Numbered from the stretch's first letter, positions 52,159 to 61,252 are shown. The stretch is 64,000 nucleotides of DNA from Phycisphaerales bacterium (GCA_020639075.1 JACKHI010000001.1:558001-622000), one strand, 5' to 3'. Numbers and translations are program-made. Notes: generated by a model from the sequence alone, not told the origin.

Positions 52159-54903
52159 CTATTGACCAGCGTTTGCGACGCGTCGAATGGCGACATCCAA
52201 TTGTGAGATGTCAAGCGGCTTTATGAGGTGTTCCGCGAATCCCGCCTCAAGACTGCGGCGAATGTCCTCCGCCATACCGTAGCCTGTGATGGCAATGGCG
52301 CGAATGGGGCGGGATTGCTTCAGTTCGGATACGAGGTCGTATCCAGTGCCGTCCGGCAGACCGATGTCGCTGATCACGACGTCGAACTCGTTCGCGGCGG
52401 CATATTCGAGTGCTGCCGCCTTCGTCGCTACTGCTGCCACTCGGTATCCATGTGAACGGAGGATCCTCTGCAAAGTTCCGGACGTCCCTGCATGGTCCTC
52501 GACCAACAACAGTCGAATCGGTCGGTCCAACCCTGCCGCAGGGAACGGCGAGACTGCCGGATCCGCCGTTCTGTCCCCATGGTCCGCGGGCAATTCGATC
52601 GTAAACGTCGCTCCCTGATCGACGCCGGGACTCGAGGCGCAAATCGTCCCGTTGTGCAATTCCACGAGGGCCTTAGAAATCGCCAATCCCAAACCGAGGC
52701 CGCCGAATCGCTGCGCGGTAAAGTCGTCACCCTGCTCGAAGGCCTCGAATATTCGTTTCAGATTCCCTGTTTCAATTCCCGCACCCGTGTCGCGAATGAC
52801 GACACGATAACGGCCGTCGGTGAGGCTGACGGTGGAAATGAAAATCTCACCTTGATCCGGTGTGAACTTGGCCGCATTCTTCAGGACGTTCCAGAAGACC
52901 TGATGCAATCTCGCCGAGTCAGCTGAGATTTGTTTGACACCTTCGTCCAACTCACAATGCAGTTTCAGTGATTTCTCACGGAACTGGTCCGAGCACATCT
53001 CACAAACGTGGAGCAACGACTCGTTCAGATCGACGATTTCCGGCTGCAGGACGAGTTTGCCGGCGGTGATGCGACTGAGATCGAGAAGATCGTCGATCAG
53101 CTTGGTCTCTAGACGCACGTTATCCCGGATCATCGCGGCATCCCGCCGAACCTGCTCCGGAAGGGACGAGTCGGATTCGATGGCTGACGCCAGCATGAGA
53201 ACGGGCGTCAGCGGGGTGCGCAATTCGTGACTGAGTATTGCCAGGAAGCGATCCTTCGCCTGATTCGCCGCCTCGGCCTCTTCCTTCGCCATTTGAAGCG
53301 CGGCTTCGGCCTCCCGTTGCTCAGTAATGTCTGTGTTCGTTCCGAACCATCGGACAACCCGGCCGGTCGCATCGCGAATCGGCTCGGCGCGGGAGAGAAA
53401 CCAGCGATACTGCCCGGAGGCAGAGCGAAGCGGGAACACGTCCTCCCAAGGCTTGCCGGTCTTCCACGCATGCTTCACGCTGGCGACGACTCGGTCCACG
53501 TGGTCCGGATGATGCACGTCCTTCCAGCCCCATCCCTGCATCTCCTCGATCGACGTACCGGTATACTCGAACCATCGCCGGTTGTACCAGTAGATCCACC
53601 AGTTCTCGTCGGCCATCCAGGCGAATTGCGACATGTTGTCCGCGAGATTCCGGAACTTCTCTTCGCTGTAGCGAAGCGCCGCTTCCGCGTCGCGAATGTC
53701 CTGAATGTTCGTATTGGATCCGACCCACTTGATAATATTGCCCGACAAGTCTCGTAGCGGTTCCGCACTTACCGAAAACCACTGGTAGAGACCGTCACTT
53801 CCCTGAATGCGAAACTCGACTTGATAGTTTGGATCGTCCTCATGATTGGCCGACGCAACCGCCTTTTCCCATGCGGTAACGACGCGATCCCTGTCATCGG
53901 GATGCACGACTTCAAGCCAGCCAGCACCCAATTGATGCTCTGCGGCAATCCCTGTGTACGCGGTCCATTGCTTGCTGACGAAGTCACAGGAACCCTCAGG
54001 TGTGCACGTCCAGATGAGCTGCGGCAGGCCTTCGAGGATGGCGGTGGTTCTCCGATCCGTTTCCCGCATGGCTGCTTCAGCCTCTTTGCGCTCAGTGATG
54101 TCATTCATGACATTGACGACACCGACGATCGCGCCGTGCTCGTCAAGGATCGGCTCGGGATGCTCGAGCACGGTTCGTCGCGTGCCGTCCGGTCGTTCGA
54201 TAACGATCTCGCTGCCGCGAATTGAGCGGCGCTCCCGAAGGCAAATCGCTGCAGGACATTCGTCGCGCGCAACTCCGGAACCGTCCGGACGAAACATGCA
54301 ATACGATCCGCACCAGCGGTCTGTCGTCGGTTCGGGCACGCGTCCCCAGATTTCAACGGCCGCATCGTTGAAAATCGTAATCCGACCATCCAGCCCACAC
54401 TGATATACGGCGGCCGGAAGCGTATCGATCAGTTGGCGATGCCTGGCTTCGCTTGCTGCCAAGGCTTGTTCGGCCTGCAATTGCTTCGTAATGTCCCTGG
54501 CAACTTTGGATGCGCCGACGATCCGTCCTGAATCATCGCGGACAGCTGAGATTGTGAGCGAAATCGGCACCTCTCTGCCGTCTTTCGTCAGCCGAACCGT
54601 TTCGAAGTGATCGATGCGTTCGCCGATTCTGATTCGCCGGATGATCTCGGCTTCTTCTCGGAGGCGATCCGGCGGGATCAGCATGGTGATCGGTCTACCC
54701 AAAGCCTCTTCTTTTGAATAGCCAAAAATCCGATGCGCGCCTCTGTTCCACGAGGTAATGACACCTTCCAGCGTCTTGCTGACGATGGCGTCATCCGAGG
54801 AGTCAACGATTGCTGCGAGGAGCGCACGATCCGGCGCTCGCGACGCGTCGCGGTCGTCGCGATCGACAGCAGGTCGCCGAGCTTGAGCCGGATCATCCAT
54901 CAT
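52159..54903 (-). CDS. Hybrid sensor histidine kinase with four PAS domains and a receiver
   Basis: A 914-residue soluble kinase. PAS domains occupy roughly 28-140, 150-270, 285-400 and 410-530. The second carries a Cys-rich WCGSYCMFRPDGSGVARDEC segment that is common in one PAS subgroup. The dimerisation helix has the phospho-acceptor histidine in SHELRTPLTPVLML near 552. The ATPase domain has N (WNVLKNAAK), G1 (DTGAGIETGN) and G2 (GGLGLGLAISK) boxes. The C-terminal receiver, from LLLVEDHAGTS, has its aspartate in ISDIGLPDGTG. No membrane span and no output gene adjacent. A regulatory palindrome lies 156 bases upstream at 55059. Confidence 0.9.
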   Translation of the reverse strand: MMDDPAQARRPAVDRDDRDASRAPDRALLAAIVDSSDDAIVSKTLEGVITSWNRGAHRIFGYSKEEALGRPITMLIPPDRLREEAEIIRRIRIGERIDHFETVRLTKDGREVPISLTISAVRDDSGRIVGASKVARDITKQLQAEQALAASEARHRQLIDTLPAAVYQCGLDGRITIFNDAAVEIWGRVPEPTTDRWCGSYCMFRPDGSGVARDECPAAICLRERRSIRGSEIVIERPDGTRRTVLEHPEPILDEHGAIVGVVNVMNDITERKEAEAAMRETDRRTTAILEGLPQLIWTCTPEGSCDFVSKQWTAYTGIAAEHQLGAGWLEVVHPDDRDRVVTAWEKAVASANHEDDPNYQVEFRIQGSDGLYQWFSVSAEPLRDLSGNIIKWVGSNTNIQDIRDAEAALRYSEEKFRNLADNMSQFAWMADENWWIYWYNRRWFEYTGTSIEEMQGWGWKDVHHPDHVDRVVASVKHAWKTGKPWEDVFPLRSASGQYRWFLSRAEPIRDATGRVVRWFGTNTDITEQREAEAALQMAKEEAEAANQAKDRFLAILSHELRTPLTPVLMLASAIESDSSLPEQVRRDAAMIRDNVRLETKLIDDLLDLSRITAGKLVLQPEIVDLNESLLHVCEMCSDQFREKSLKLHCELDEGVKQISADSARLHQVFWNVLKNAAKFTPDQGEIFISTVSLTDGRYRVVIRDTGAGIETGNLKRIFEAFEQGDDFTAQRFGGLGLGLAISKALVELHNGTICASSPGVDQGATFTIELPADHGDRTADPAVSPFPAAGLDRPIRLLLVEDHAGTSGTLQRILRSHGYRVAAVATKAAALEYAAANEFDVVISDIGLPDGTGYDLVSELKQSRPIRAIAITGYGMAEDIRRSLEAGFAEHLIKPLDISQLDVAIRRVANAGQ

Positions 54904-55058
54904 TCCAAGAGAGCCTGAAATCCAGCGTCGCGGGTCTTCGACGCCTCGTTGGTGTCAACGCAGTAATACGACGCGGACATGGCGTCGAATTGCGCGATCC
55001 GTAATGCACGGACGCAGTGATTCTATCCGCATCATGCGTTGGTTGGAAATAAGCGAGA

Positions 55059-55083
55059 TAAGCGAGCGCTTAGGCAGTGAGTG
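55059..55083 (-). promoter_or_regulatory. Palindromic operator candidate, site 2, upstream of the hybrid kinase
   Basis: On the plus strand TAAGCG-AG-CGCTTA (55059-55072) is followed by GGCAGTGAGTGAT. Read on the minus strand this is ATCACTCACTGCC then TAAGCGCTCGCTTA, closely matching site 1 (CACTCACTTC then TAAGCG-N2-CGCTTA). An extra half repeat ATAAGCGAG (55050-55058) lies next to it. A separate palindrome AACACGTGTT is at 55111-55120. Confidence 0.6.
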
Positions 55084-55182
55084 ATTGACGGCCAAGGGAG
55101 GAGCCGAAACAACACGTGTTTTCACGAATCTCGGGCGCTCTCGGAGTCACGAAGGAAGGTCCGAATTCTCCTGAAAACCGAG

Positions 55183-56622
55183 TCACTTCTCGTGTCGTAT
55201 CTCCGGCAGATCGGGCCCGATCAAGTTCTCGCCATCTGCAGGCAACCGCGATTGCTCGGCCTGTTTCCTTATCTCATCTGCCTCGCTGTCGAGGTTTCCT
55301 TCGGCGGCACTTGCCTCCGGTTCGACAGCCGCGGCCCCTTGCGATTCGTCAGCCGAATTCTCACCAGGCGTCTCCGAGGCGGCAGGTTTACGTGAGTGAG
55401 CGACGCGAACATCAATGCCGTCTGGAAACACGACTTCGCGAGCTTCATCCGGCATACTGATACCGCGACGATCGAAGGCCCGTTTCACAAGCCGTATCAC
55501 CGCGGACTTCACTTTGACTGCGCTGTGCTTATGGCCGTCAACCCAGAAATACAATCGCAGGTTGACTGTGGCCGCGCCCAGCTCCTCGACGAGAACGAGC
55601 GGTTCCGGGTCAGCAAGCACGGCGTCATGGTCCGACAGCACTTTGAGCGCAATCTCCTGCGCCAGGGCGATCGAACTATCGAACCCGATCCCCACGATCA
55701 TCGCCATACGGACATTCGGATTCGCCGTGAAATTGACAATCGTCTCCTTGTAGATTGTGGAGTTGGGAATCTTCACGTGATTGCCGTCCAGCGTCATCAG
55801 CAGTGTACCGCGTGTCGAGACGTGTTGAACGAAGCCCTTCTGCGCGGCCACTTCGATCAAATCTCCCATGTTGAACGGACGCCGCATGCTAATAAGTATG
55901 CTCGCGAGGAAATTCTCGGCAATGTCCCGAAACGCGATACCGATGATCAAGCCCAGGAGACCAGTTCCCCCGATGACTGTTGCCGCCAAGCGCGTCAACC
56001 CCGTGATACGCAGGACGAGGTAAGTACCGAGCAGGAAAACGGGAAGTGCAACGACGTATCCGACAACATTATTCAGCAATTCGCTCTTGATCCGACGTCT
56101 GAACGCCGAACGCGAGAGTCTCGACGCATACTTTGCTGCAATCCAAGTGACAATCAGCAGTACACATCCGAGAAAGAACAGCGGAAGTGCCCGTGTGAAT
56201 TCCTTTGCGATCGACACCAACTCCAGCCGTGCCGGACGTAGATCCCAGATGGGCGGCTCCCGGACACTGATCCGATTGACCACACCGACAACATCCTGCG
56301 TCCTCCCCGCAAGCCTCCCCGCCCAGTCTTTATGCTGCTGAAGCGCGGTGGCTCCGGATAAGAACACAATCCCCTTGTCGACCGTTACCTCGGGGGATTC
56401 AAACCACTCGGTCGCCTTGAGAATCTCCGTCAGGCGTGCATCGATCGCGTCGTCTTCCGCCACCGGCTCGACGGCAACTTTTTCAGGCAGCCCGGAGGCG
56501 ATGTCAGTATTGTCATTGGATTCGATGTCGATCGCTGACGCATTCGGGGCCCGCGATTGTGCACCACAAAGAGAAGTCGCGATCAGACAACACGCTGCAA
56601 TATAAACTCGGAAACTGATCAT
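55183..56622 (-). CDS. Mechanosensitive channel MscS family with N-terminal BON domain
   Basis: A 479-residue protein. A signal peptide or first span (ISFRVYIAACCLIATSLCGA) is followed by a BON domain (about 50-120: IDARLTEILKATEWFESPEV, then GRTQDVVGVVNRISVREPP) that probably sits in the periplasm and touches phospholipid. Spans start near 140; the pore helix region has TVIGGTGLLGLIIGIAFRD and SILISMRRPFNMGDLIEV. The MscS beta domain reads GNHVKIPNSTIYKETIVNF. The C-terminus is rich in Glu, Ala and Ser (about 430-479). Relieves turgor on osmotic downshift. ATG 56622 is preferred to 56757, which adds a non-conserved leader. Confidence 0.85.
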   Translation of the reverse strand: MISFRVYIAACCLIATSLCGAQSRAPNASAIDIESNDNTDIASGLPEKVAVEPVAEDDAIDARLTEILKATEWFESPEVTVDKGIVFLSGATALQQHKDWAGRLAGRTQDVVGVVNRISVREPPIWDLRPARLELVSIAKEFTRALPLFFLGCVLLIVTWIAAKYASRLSRSAFRRRIKSELLNNVVGYVVALPVFLLGTYLVLRITGLTRLAATVIGGTGLLGLIIGIAFRDIAENFLASILISMRRPFNMGDLIEVAAQKGFVQHVSTRGTLLMTLDGNHVKIPNSTIYKETIVNFTANPNVRMAMIVGIGFDSSIALAQEIALKVLSDHDAVLADPEPLVLVEELGAATVNLRLYFWVDGHKHSAVKVKSAVIRLVKRAFDRRGISMPDEAREVVFPDGIDVRVAHSRKPAASETPGENSADESQGAAAVEPEASAAEGNLDSEADEIRKQAEQSRLPADGENLIGPDLPEIRHEK

Positions 56623-56670
56623 TTGATGCCGTGGACTGATCTTCTCGGTTGGCACATAACAAACTATGGA

Positions 56671-56712
56671 AGCGGCCCCGGGATTGCGAAGTATGTCCAC
56701 CCCGGGGCCGCT
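56671..56712 (-). terminator. Strong hairpin after the 53-residue lipoprotein gene
   Basis: AGCGGCCCCGGG (56671-56682) pairs perfectly over 12 bp with CCCGGGGCCGCT (56701-56712). In the minus direction it follows the lipoprotein stop at 56764 and precedes the channel gene; a T-rich stretch (56655-56670) follows. Confidence 0.65.
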
Positions 56713-56763
56713 TGATGCCGACTCGTGTCCGGATTCATCGCAGCGTGCCAATAGCACGTCCGA

Positions 56764-56925
56764 TCAATCGACCGCGTCTTCGACCGCGTCGGCAACCTCT
56801 TCGACAGCGTCTTCCACATCGCCGTCGCCACTGCAGCTCGCGCGACAACCACTGAACGGGAACATTGACGTCACAAACAACACGGTCAACAAGGTTCCCT
56901 TGAGTTTCAGGGATCTGAGTGTCAT
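56764..56925 (-). CDS. Small lipoprotein, 53 residues
   Basis: A short gene below usual length cut-offs. The translation starts MTLRSLKLKGTLLTVLFVTS and continues MFPFSGCRASCSGDGDV, then EDAVEEVADAVEDAVD and stops. The lipobox F-S-G-C gives a lipidated mature protein of about 27 residues, whose C-terminal acidic region repeats E-D-A-V / A-D-A-V and may form an amphipathic helix. AAAGGTG precedes the ATG. A strong hairpin terminator follows. It sits in the stress-related gene group beside the channel and the DUF1328 gene, so an envelope role like Lpp or small entericidins is possible. Confidence 0.65.
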   Translation of the reverse strand: MTLRSLKLKGTLLTVLFVTSMFPFSGCRASCSGDGDVEDAVEEVADAVEDAVD

Positions 56926-56999
56926 GGCATTTCACCTTTCGTCGGTTGAATTCGCAATCACGTGACGCTACGTGCTTCCATGCCCGTCACAGTGTCTCT

Positions 57000-57167
57000 T
57001 CAGGCCTTCTTGCGGACTCCCCCGGCGATGATCGACACGAGAAAGAAAACGAGGAATACGAAGAAGAGCACTTTCGCTATTCCGGCAGCGGCCCCCGCGA
57101 TTCCACCGAAGCCGAGCAGCGCAGCAATTAGTGCGATAACGAGAAAAGTCAGGGCCCAACCAAGCAT
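57000..57167 (-). CDS. DUF1328 (YtjA/UPF0391) small membrane protein
   Basis: A 55-residue two-span protein: MLGWALTFLVIALIAALLGF, a GGIAGAAAGIAK turn, and FFVFLVFFLVSIIAGG, ending VRKKA. This matches the UPF0391 family, whose members in enterobacteria are stress-induced. TTGGAGG lies 8 bases before the ATG. Short N-terminal extension frames upstream of 57167 are not credible. Confidence 0.9.
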   Translation of the reverse strand: MLGWALTFLVIALIAALLGFGGIAGAAAGIAKVLFFVFLVFFLVSIIAGGVRKKA

Positions 57168-57602
57168 GATGGTTACCTCCAGTCTTGTAACGCGGATACG
57201 CGCGTGCATTCGGTAAGCACGCCGGGCATACTTCCGCGGAGTTGCCCGACTCGCGCAAGTCACTCGCGAAGATTGAATTCTTCTCCGTCCGTTTCCCGCG
57301 CTCCGCCTTGCCGGCGCCACGTGCGCCGCTCCGACATGACACGATTATTTCACGAGGTCCTGAGGCCTCTGTGAATCGCGAATGAGGGACTGCTTAGAGT
57401 GGTTCGAACCGATACCGATCGCGCAAGTCCATGTTTCAGCGACTTTCGACGCAAACATCAACAGGAGAACAATTGGCGCCGTAATGCAGCGTCAGCGCTC
57501 GCATCTGGGCTCAGAGCCATCCAGATTTATCTCGCGAATCGGTACACCGTGTTCGATACATGACGCGCGACCGTATTCGACGCCTGGATGATCGGGCGCA
57601 GT
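57168..57602. other. Intergenic region upstream of DUF1328
   Basis: About 435 bases with no gene seen. On the minus strand a CCACTCTAAGCAGTCC stretch (57388-57403) faintly recalls the flank and half-site of the palindrome at 49383-49404. It should hold the DUF1328 promoter. Confidence 0.4.
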
Positions 57603-57690
57603 AAAAGGCCGCGCGGCTGCATCGCCCGAGTGTCGGTGTCGCTCAGCGACTTTCCGAGGTCCCGATCGCTGACGTTGCAGCCACGCGGCC
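57603..57690 (-). terminator. Long terminator hairpin after the TSP3 lipoprotein gene
   Basis: GGCCGCGCGGCTGCA (57607-57621) pairs with TGCAGCCACGCGGCC (57676-57690) over 15 bp with one wobble. An inner stem GTCGC-TCA-GCGAC is near 57638. In the minus direction four T residues (57606-57603) follow. Confidence 0.7.
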
Positions 57691-57735
57691 GTATGCCGAC
57701 GGCGTCGTCAATTCACGCCGCCGTGGCATCATTTC

Positions 57736-58161
57736 TCACTGAAAGAGCGGATTATTGTCGTCGACATCGCACACAGCGCCAGCGCTATCGCCGTCCTCGT
57801 TCGCCTGGTCGGCGTTCGCGTCGTTGGGGCAGTTATCGCAGACGTCGCCAATGCCGTCACCGTCGGCATCCGCCTGATCGTCGTTGGCGTCATCCGGGCA
57901 GTTGTCGCACGCGTCGCCGACACCGTCGTTGTCGGAATCGGTTTGCGCGACGTTCGAGATCATGGGGCAGTTGTCACACGCATCACCGAAACCGTCGAGA
58001 TCCGTATCCAACTGATTGTTGTTCGCAGCCGCGGGACAATTGTCCATCGGATCGAGGATTCCGTCCTGGTCCGTATCGCAGCCCGCGAAGATGAGCAGCG
58101 CGGCGACAGCGCAAGAGGCCAGGGGCTTCGAGGTGACGCGTGAAAAACGTGAACTTGTCAT
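57736..58161 (-). CDS. Lipoprotein with thrombospondin type 3 calcium repeats
   Basis: A 141-residue protein. A signal sequence ending LLIFAGC gives a lipid-modified cysteine at about residue 28. Four to five repeats follow, such as DQDGILDPMDNCP and DSDNDGVGDACDNCP, each with the D-x-D-x-D-G calcium loop and paired cysteines of TSP type 3 repeats. The last repeat is degenerate (NEDGDSAGAVCDVDDNN). Likely an outer-membrane or cell-surface protein that is stiffened by calcium. AAAGGAG precedes the ATG. Confidence 0.8.
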   Translation of the reverse strand: MTSSRFSRVTSKPLASCAVAALLIFAGCDTDQDGILDPMDNCPAAANNNQLDTDLDGFGDACDNCPMISNVAQTDSDNDGVGDACDNCPDDANDDQADADGDGIGDVCDNCPNDANADQANEDGDSAGAVCDVDDNNPLFQ

Positions 58162-58269
58162 TTGATTGTCTCCTTTAGGGTCAGTTTCTTTGTTTCATAT
58201 GGACTGTTTTCGGGACGGCACCATCGCCCGCTTGGACGCAACGTCCCGTCCCGCTGAATCACGAAGCGC

Positions 58270-58638
58270 TCAGCCAGCGACGCTGCGCGCCTTTCGATCG
58301 AACTCCGCATAGACGCGGCGACCATTCCAGAATCCCTGCAACTGCAGTCGCCCGGCCGTTATGAACTTCGTGTTGTATGTATGCCGCTCACCCGAATGCG
58401 CTTCGAGATTGAGTGTGTCGTCTCCAAACGTATAGGTGCCCGAACTTGTTTCGACGCCGTTGGGACCGCGGGACTCAGCATAAAATGTCCCATCTTCCTG
58501 AAGCGTGAGGCTTTCGAATTCAAAGTCGCGACGCGCCGCTGTCGGCTCGACATCGGCAAGGGACCATTTCCCTTCGACGGAACACCCGGCAAGCCATAGC
58601 GCGAACCCAGCCATCATGATCTGCTTTGATTTTCTCAT
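58270..58638 (-). CDS. Small lipoprotein with lipocalin-like fold
   Basis: A 122-residue protein. KSKQIMMAGFALWLAGC is a lipoprotein signal with the lipobox L-A-G-C. The mature part alternates strands (EGKWSLADVEP, FESLTLQEDGTFYAESRG, SSGTYTFGDDTLNLEAHSGE, LQLQGFWNGRRVYAEFDRK), a pattern found in small lipocalin-like domains that bind hydrophobic ligands. AAAGGA precedes ATG 58638. A GGGACG/CGTCCC hairpin lies between it and the TSP3 gene. Confidence 0.7.
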   Translation of the reverse strand: MRKSKQIMMAGFALWLAGCSVEGKWSLADVEPTAARRDFEFESLTLQEDGTFYAESRGPNGVETSSGTYTFGDDTLNLEAHSGERHTYNTKFITAGRLQLQGFWNGRRVYAEFDRKARSVAG

Positions 58639-58787
58639 TCCGATCGTCCTTTCAATCATGTACGCGAGTCCACTGCCTCGAGCGTGGCATTCGCAATACA
58701 CCTATTGTAGACGTCGGGGTTCACGGCCGAGTGAATCGGATATGAGTGATCGTTAATGCCGTGGGGGCGGACGCTGGATGTGGAGCG

Positions 58788-60299
58788 CTACGAATCCGAA
58801 GTCTCGGTTTCGGCGGTGGAATCCGCCGCATCGGCTTCCGCAGAATCGTGGTCGAGTGGGAGCTTGACTGTGAAGCACGCCCCGCCGATCGAAGGATTGG
58901 AGGCCGAGATTTGACCGCCGTGCAATTCGGCGACGCTTCGGGCGATCGCCAAGCCGATGCCTGCGCCGCCGTTCTTGGCGCCTCGAACGGGGATGCTCTT
59001 GAAGTCCTTGAAGACTTCCTCCAGCATGGCAGCGGGGATGCCGGGGCCGCGATCCGTCACTGAGATTTCGATATGGTCGTCGAAAACGACAACGCTGATT
59101 TCGATTTTCTCCCCCAGCGGCGATACGCGAATCGAGTTGCGAATGATATTGTCCAGCATCACGACGAGCATGCGTCGATCCCCACGGATGCATGGTTCTC
59201 GATTGTCGTCGCCGTAGAGCGCCAACGCGGCGGAGAACTGGACGTCATGATGCGTCGCTAGCGCCTGGCAGTTCTCCATCGACTCCATGACGACGTCGTT
59301 CGCCGACAACTGGCTCATCAGGAGCAGCCGTGTCCCGGCGCGCGTCTTCGCAAGGGTCAACATTCCTTCGATAATTCCGCCGAGCCGCCTCATCTCTTCT
59401 TCAATTGTGACGAGATAGTCGACATATTCTTCCTTCGTGCGTTCCTTTCGCTGAAGGATTTGCGCCTCGCCCAGCAGAACGGAGACGGGCGTCTGAAGCT
59501 CGTGCGCCGCGTTTGTCAGGAAAGCGTTCTGCGCCTTGAATGCACGATCCATTCGTTCGAGAACTTCGTTCAGGGAATCGGTGACTTCGGACAATTCGGC
59601 GTCGGCATCGGGCACTTCGATGCGCTGCCCGAGTGTTCCGACAGCAATCTTGCCGGCCTCCTCGCGAATCTGCCGCCAAGGTCGCATAGCGCGATCGGCG
59701 ATCAGCCATACAGCGATGCCGCTTGCGATGAGCGATATGACGCTGATCGAAGTGAACGTCGCAGCGAGCTGTTCGTTCGCGCGGTCCAGCGAGGCGAGGC
59801 TCATTGCGATTTGGATGACAAGCGGCTGGCCGCCGTCGGTAACATGCCACCAATACAGAACGCGGAATCGGCCGCCCTGTCCGAGAATCGCCTCAACAGC
59901 GTCCCCTTCAGCCGTCGCAAGAAACTCCCGCTTCCGCTTTAGCTCATCCAGCGGCGGCAGGCCTTTTGTCATCATGCGATCAGCAAGATTTGCAGAGCTC
60001 TCAATAATCTCGCCGTCCGGCTTGCGGATATGGTGATAGAACTCGGCACAGCTGAACCCGCTCGCGAATCTCGAAATAGCGGCGTCGCGCGCCCAGACGA
60101 CAGTGTAATTCTCGGCGATATTGACGACCTGGGCCAAGGCCTTCGCCTGCCCTCGAAGACACTCATCGAACTGCTCGCTTGCCTGACTTCTGCGAAAAGA
60201 AAGAAATGCGAAGCCGAAGAGCGTCTGCACAATCGCAAACACCACGACGTGGTACACGGCGAGTCGCAGACGCATCGACTGAAATATCCTAAGGCCCAT
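58788..60299 (-). CDS. Membrane sensor histidine kinase (HAMP)
   Basis: A 503-residue kinase. The first span (VYHVVVFAIVQTLFGFAFL) is followed by a periplasmic sensor of about 150 residues and a second span (FTSISVISLIASGIAVWLIA). A HAMP linker then leads to the dimerisation helix with phospho-acceptor histidine in TNAAHELQTPVSVLL. ATPase boxes are NIIRNSIRVSP, DRGPGIPAAM and GGAGIGLAIARS. The C-terminal tail is rich in Asp, Ala and Glu. The response regulator lies 21 bases upstream, so they form a cognate pair. The signal is unknown. Confidence 0.9.
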   Translation of the reverse strand: MGLRIFQSMRLRLAVYHVVVFAIVQTLFGFAFLSFRRSQASEQFDECLRGQAKALAQVVNIAENYTVVWARDAAISRFASGFSCAEFYHHIRKPDGEIIESSANLADRMMTKGLPPLDELKRKREFLATAEGDAVEAILGQGGRFRVLYWWHVTDGGQPLVIQIAMSLASLDRANEQLAATFTSISVISLIASGIAVWLIADRAMRPWRQIREEAGKIAVGTLGQRIEVPDADAELSEVTDSLNEVLERMDRAFKAQNAFLTNAAHELQTPVSVLLGEAQILQRKERTKEEYVDYLVTIEEEMRRLGGIIEGMLTLAKTRAGTRLLLMSQLSANDVVMESMENCQALATHHDVQFSAALALYGDDNREPCIRGDRRMLVVMLDNIIRNSIRVSPLGEKIEISVVVFDDHIEISVTDRGPGIPAAMLEEVFKDFKSIPVRGAKNGGAGIGLAIARSVAELHGGQISASNPSIGGACFTVKLPLDHDSAEADAADSTAETETSDS

Positions 60300-60320
60300 C
60301 GAGTTCCACGGTATCGAGTG

Positions 60321-61004
60321 TTACTGAGGTATTCCGTCTGCGCCGAATAAGTACCCGGCGCCGACGACTGTGTGTATCAACGGCGGGTCGAACGGCTTGT
60401 CGACCTTTCTTCGCAACGTGGATACGCATACGTCTATGACGTTGCTATCGTCGGCAAGGTCGAGGTTCCATACCTTATCGGCGATCGCGGTCCGGCTCAA
60501 GACCCGGTCCGGATTGCGGATGAAGTACTGCAGCAACATGAATTCCTTGTTGGAGAGATTCAGTGATTTGCCTTGGCGAACGACAGTGCGCCGAGCCAGA
60601 TCCATTGACACGTCATGATGCGTCAGCACTGTCGCCGCAGTCGCGTCGCTGCGACGGAAGAGCGCGTTGATGCGGGCGATCAACTCGTCGTATTCGAAGG
60701 GCTTGACGAGATAGTCGTCGGCGCCGGCGTTCAGGCCGCTAACCTTGTCGCTCGTATCGGAGAGCGCCGTGAGCATAAGTATGGGGGTCGTGACACCGGC
60801 CTGCCGGATATTCCGACACACGCTAAGACCATCGAGGTCCGGCAGCATCACATCGAGAATGATGACGTCGAAACTCTCGCTTGTCGCCTTCTCTTCGCCA
60901 TCGTAACCTGTGCCCACGAGTACGATCGAAAAGCCCTGCTCGACGAGCCCCCGCTCCAGCATGCTGCTGACTTTGGGATTGTCTTCAATGACGAGAATTC
61001 GCAT
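60321..61004 (-). CDS. OmpR-family response regulator
   Basis: A 227-residue regulator. MRILVIEDNPKVSSMLERG opens the receiver; the phosphorylated aspartate lies in FDVIILDVMLPDLDG, with VTTPILMLTALSD the switch threonine region and GADDYLVKPFEYDELIARI the conserved lysine. The winged-helix end has NKEFMLLQYFIRNPDRVLSR and VIDVCVSTLRRKVDKPF, which bind DNA. It is transcribed before its kinase. ATG 61004 is used; an upstream in-frame ATG at 61055 adds 17 residues. Confidence 0.92.
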   Translation of the reverse strand: MRILVIEDNPKVSSMLERGLVEQGFSIVLVGTGYDGEEKATSESFDVIILDVMLPDLDGLSVCRNIRQAGVTTPILMLTALSDTSDKVSGLNAGADDYLVKPFEYDELIARINALFRRSDATAATVLTHHDVSMDLARRTVVRQGKSLNLSNKEFMLLQYFIRNPDRVLSRTAIADKVWNLDLADDSNVIDVCVSTLRRKVDKPFDPPLIHTVVGAGYLFGADGIPQ

Positions 61005-61174
61005 GTTACCCAGCTTTCTTCGACGAACCGCGTCCCGCAGGTCAGGATGGCTCAATCATGGAGGTACGTCCCGGACTGTGTCAACAGATCTGCCCCCTGA
61101 CTTGCGCGTTCGCTTCGGCACTTCGTTGCCGCGTTCACGCGCTTTGGCCAACAGTCCGCTTCCAAATGGATGAA

Positions 61175-61222
61175 AAGTGGATTCCGCGTCGCGAACCTGC
61201 GTTCGCCAACGGGAATCCACTT
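61175..61222 (-). terminator. Rho-independent terminator after the CsbD gene
   Basis: AAGTGGATTCC (61175-61185) pairs over 11 bp with GGAATCCACTT (61212-61222), with a nested GCGAAC/GTTCGC stem. Minus-strand reading runs into TTTTC after the stem. Confidence 0.7.
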
Positions 61223-61252
61223 TCTTGGCGAGAGCCCTGGAGCGTCGCCGCC

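Noticed and set aside
55081..55395. A 104-codon plus-strand frame upstream of and into the MscS gene
   Set aside because: It runs antisense into a well-supported channel gene and has no ribosome-binding site or domain.
57391..57415. GGTTCGAACC resembling a tRNA T-arm
   Set aside because: No acceptor stem, anticodon loop or D-arm could be drawn around it, so it is a chance palindrome.
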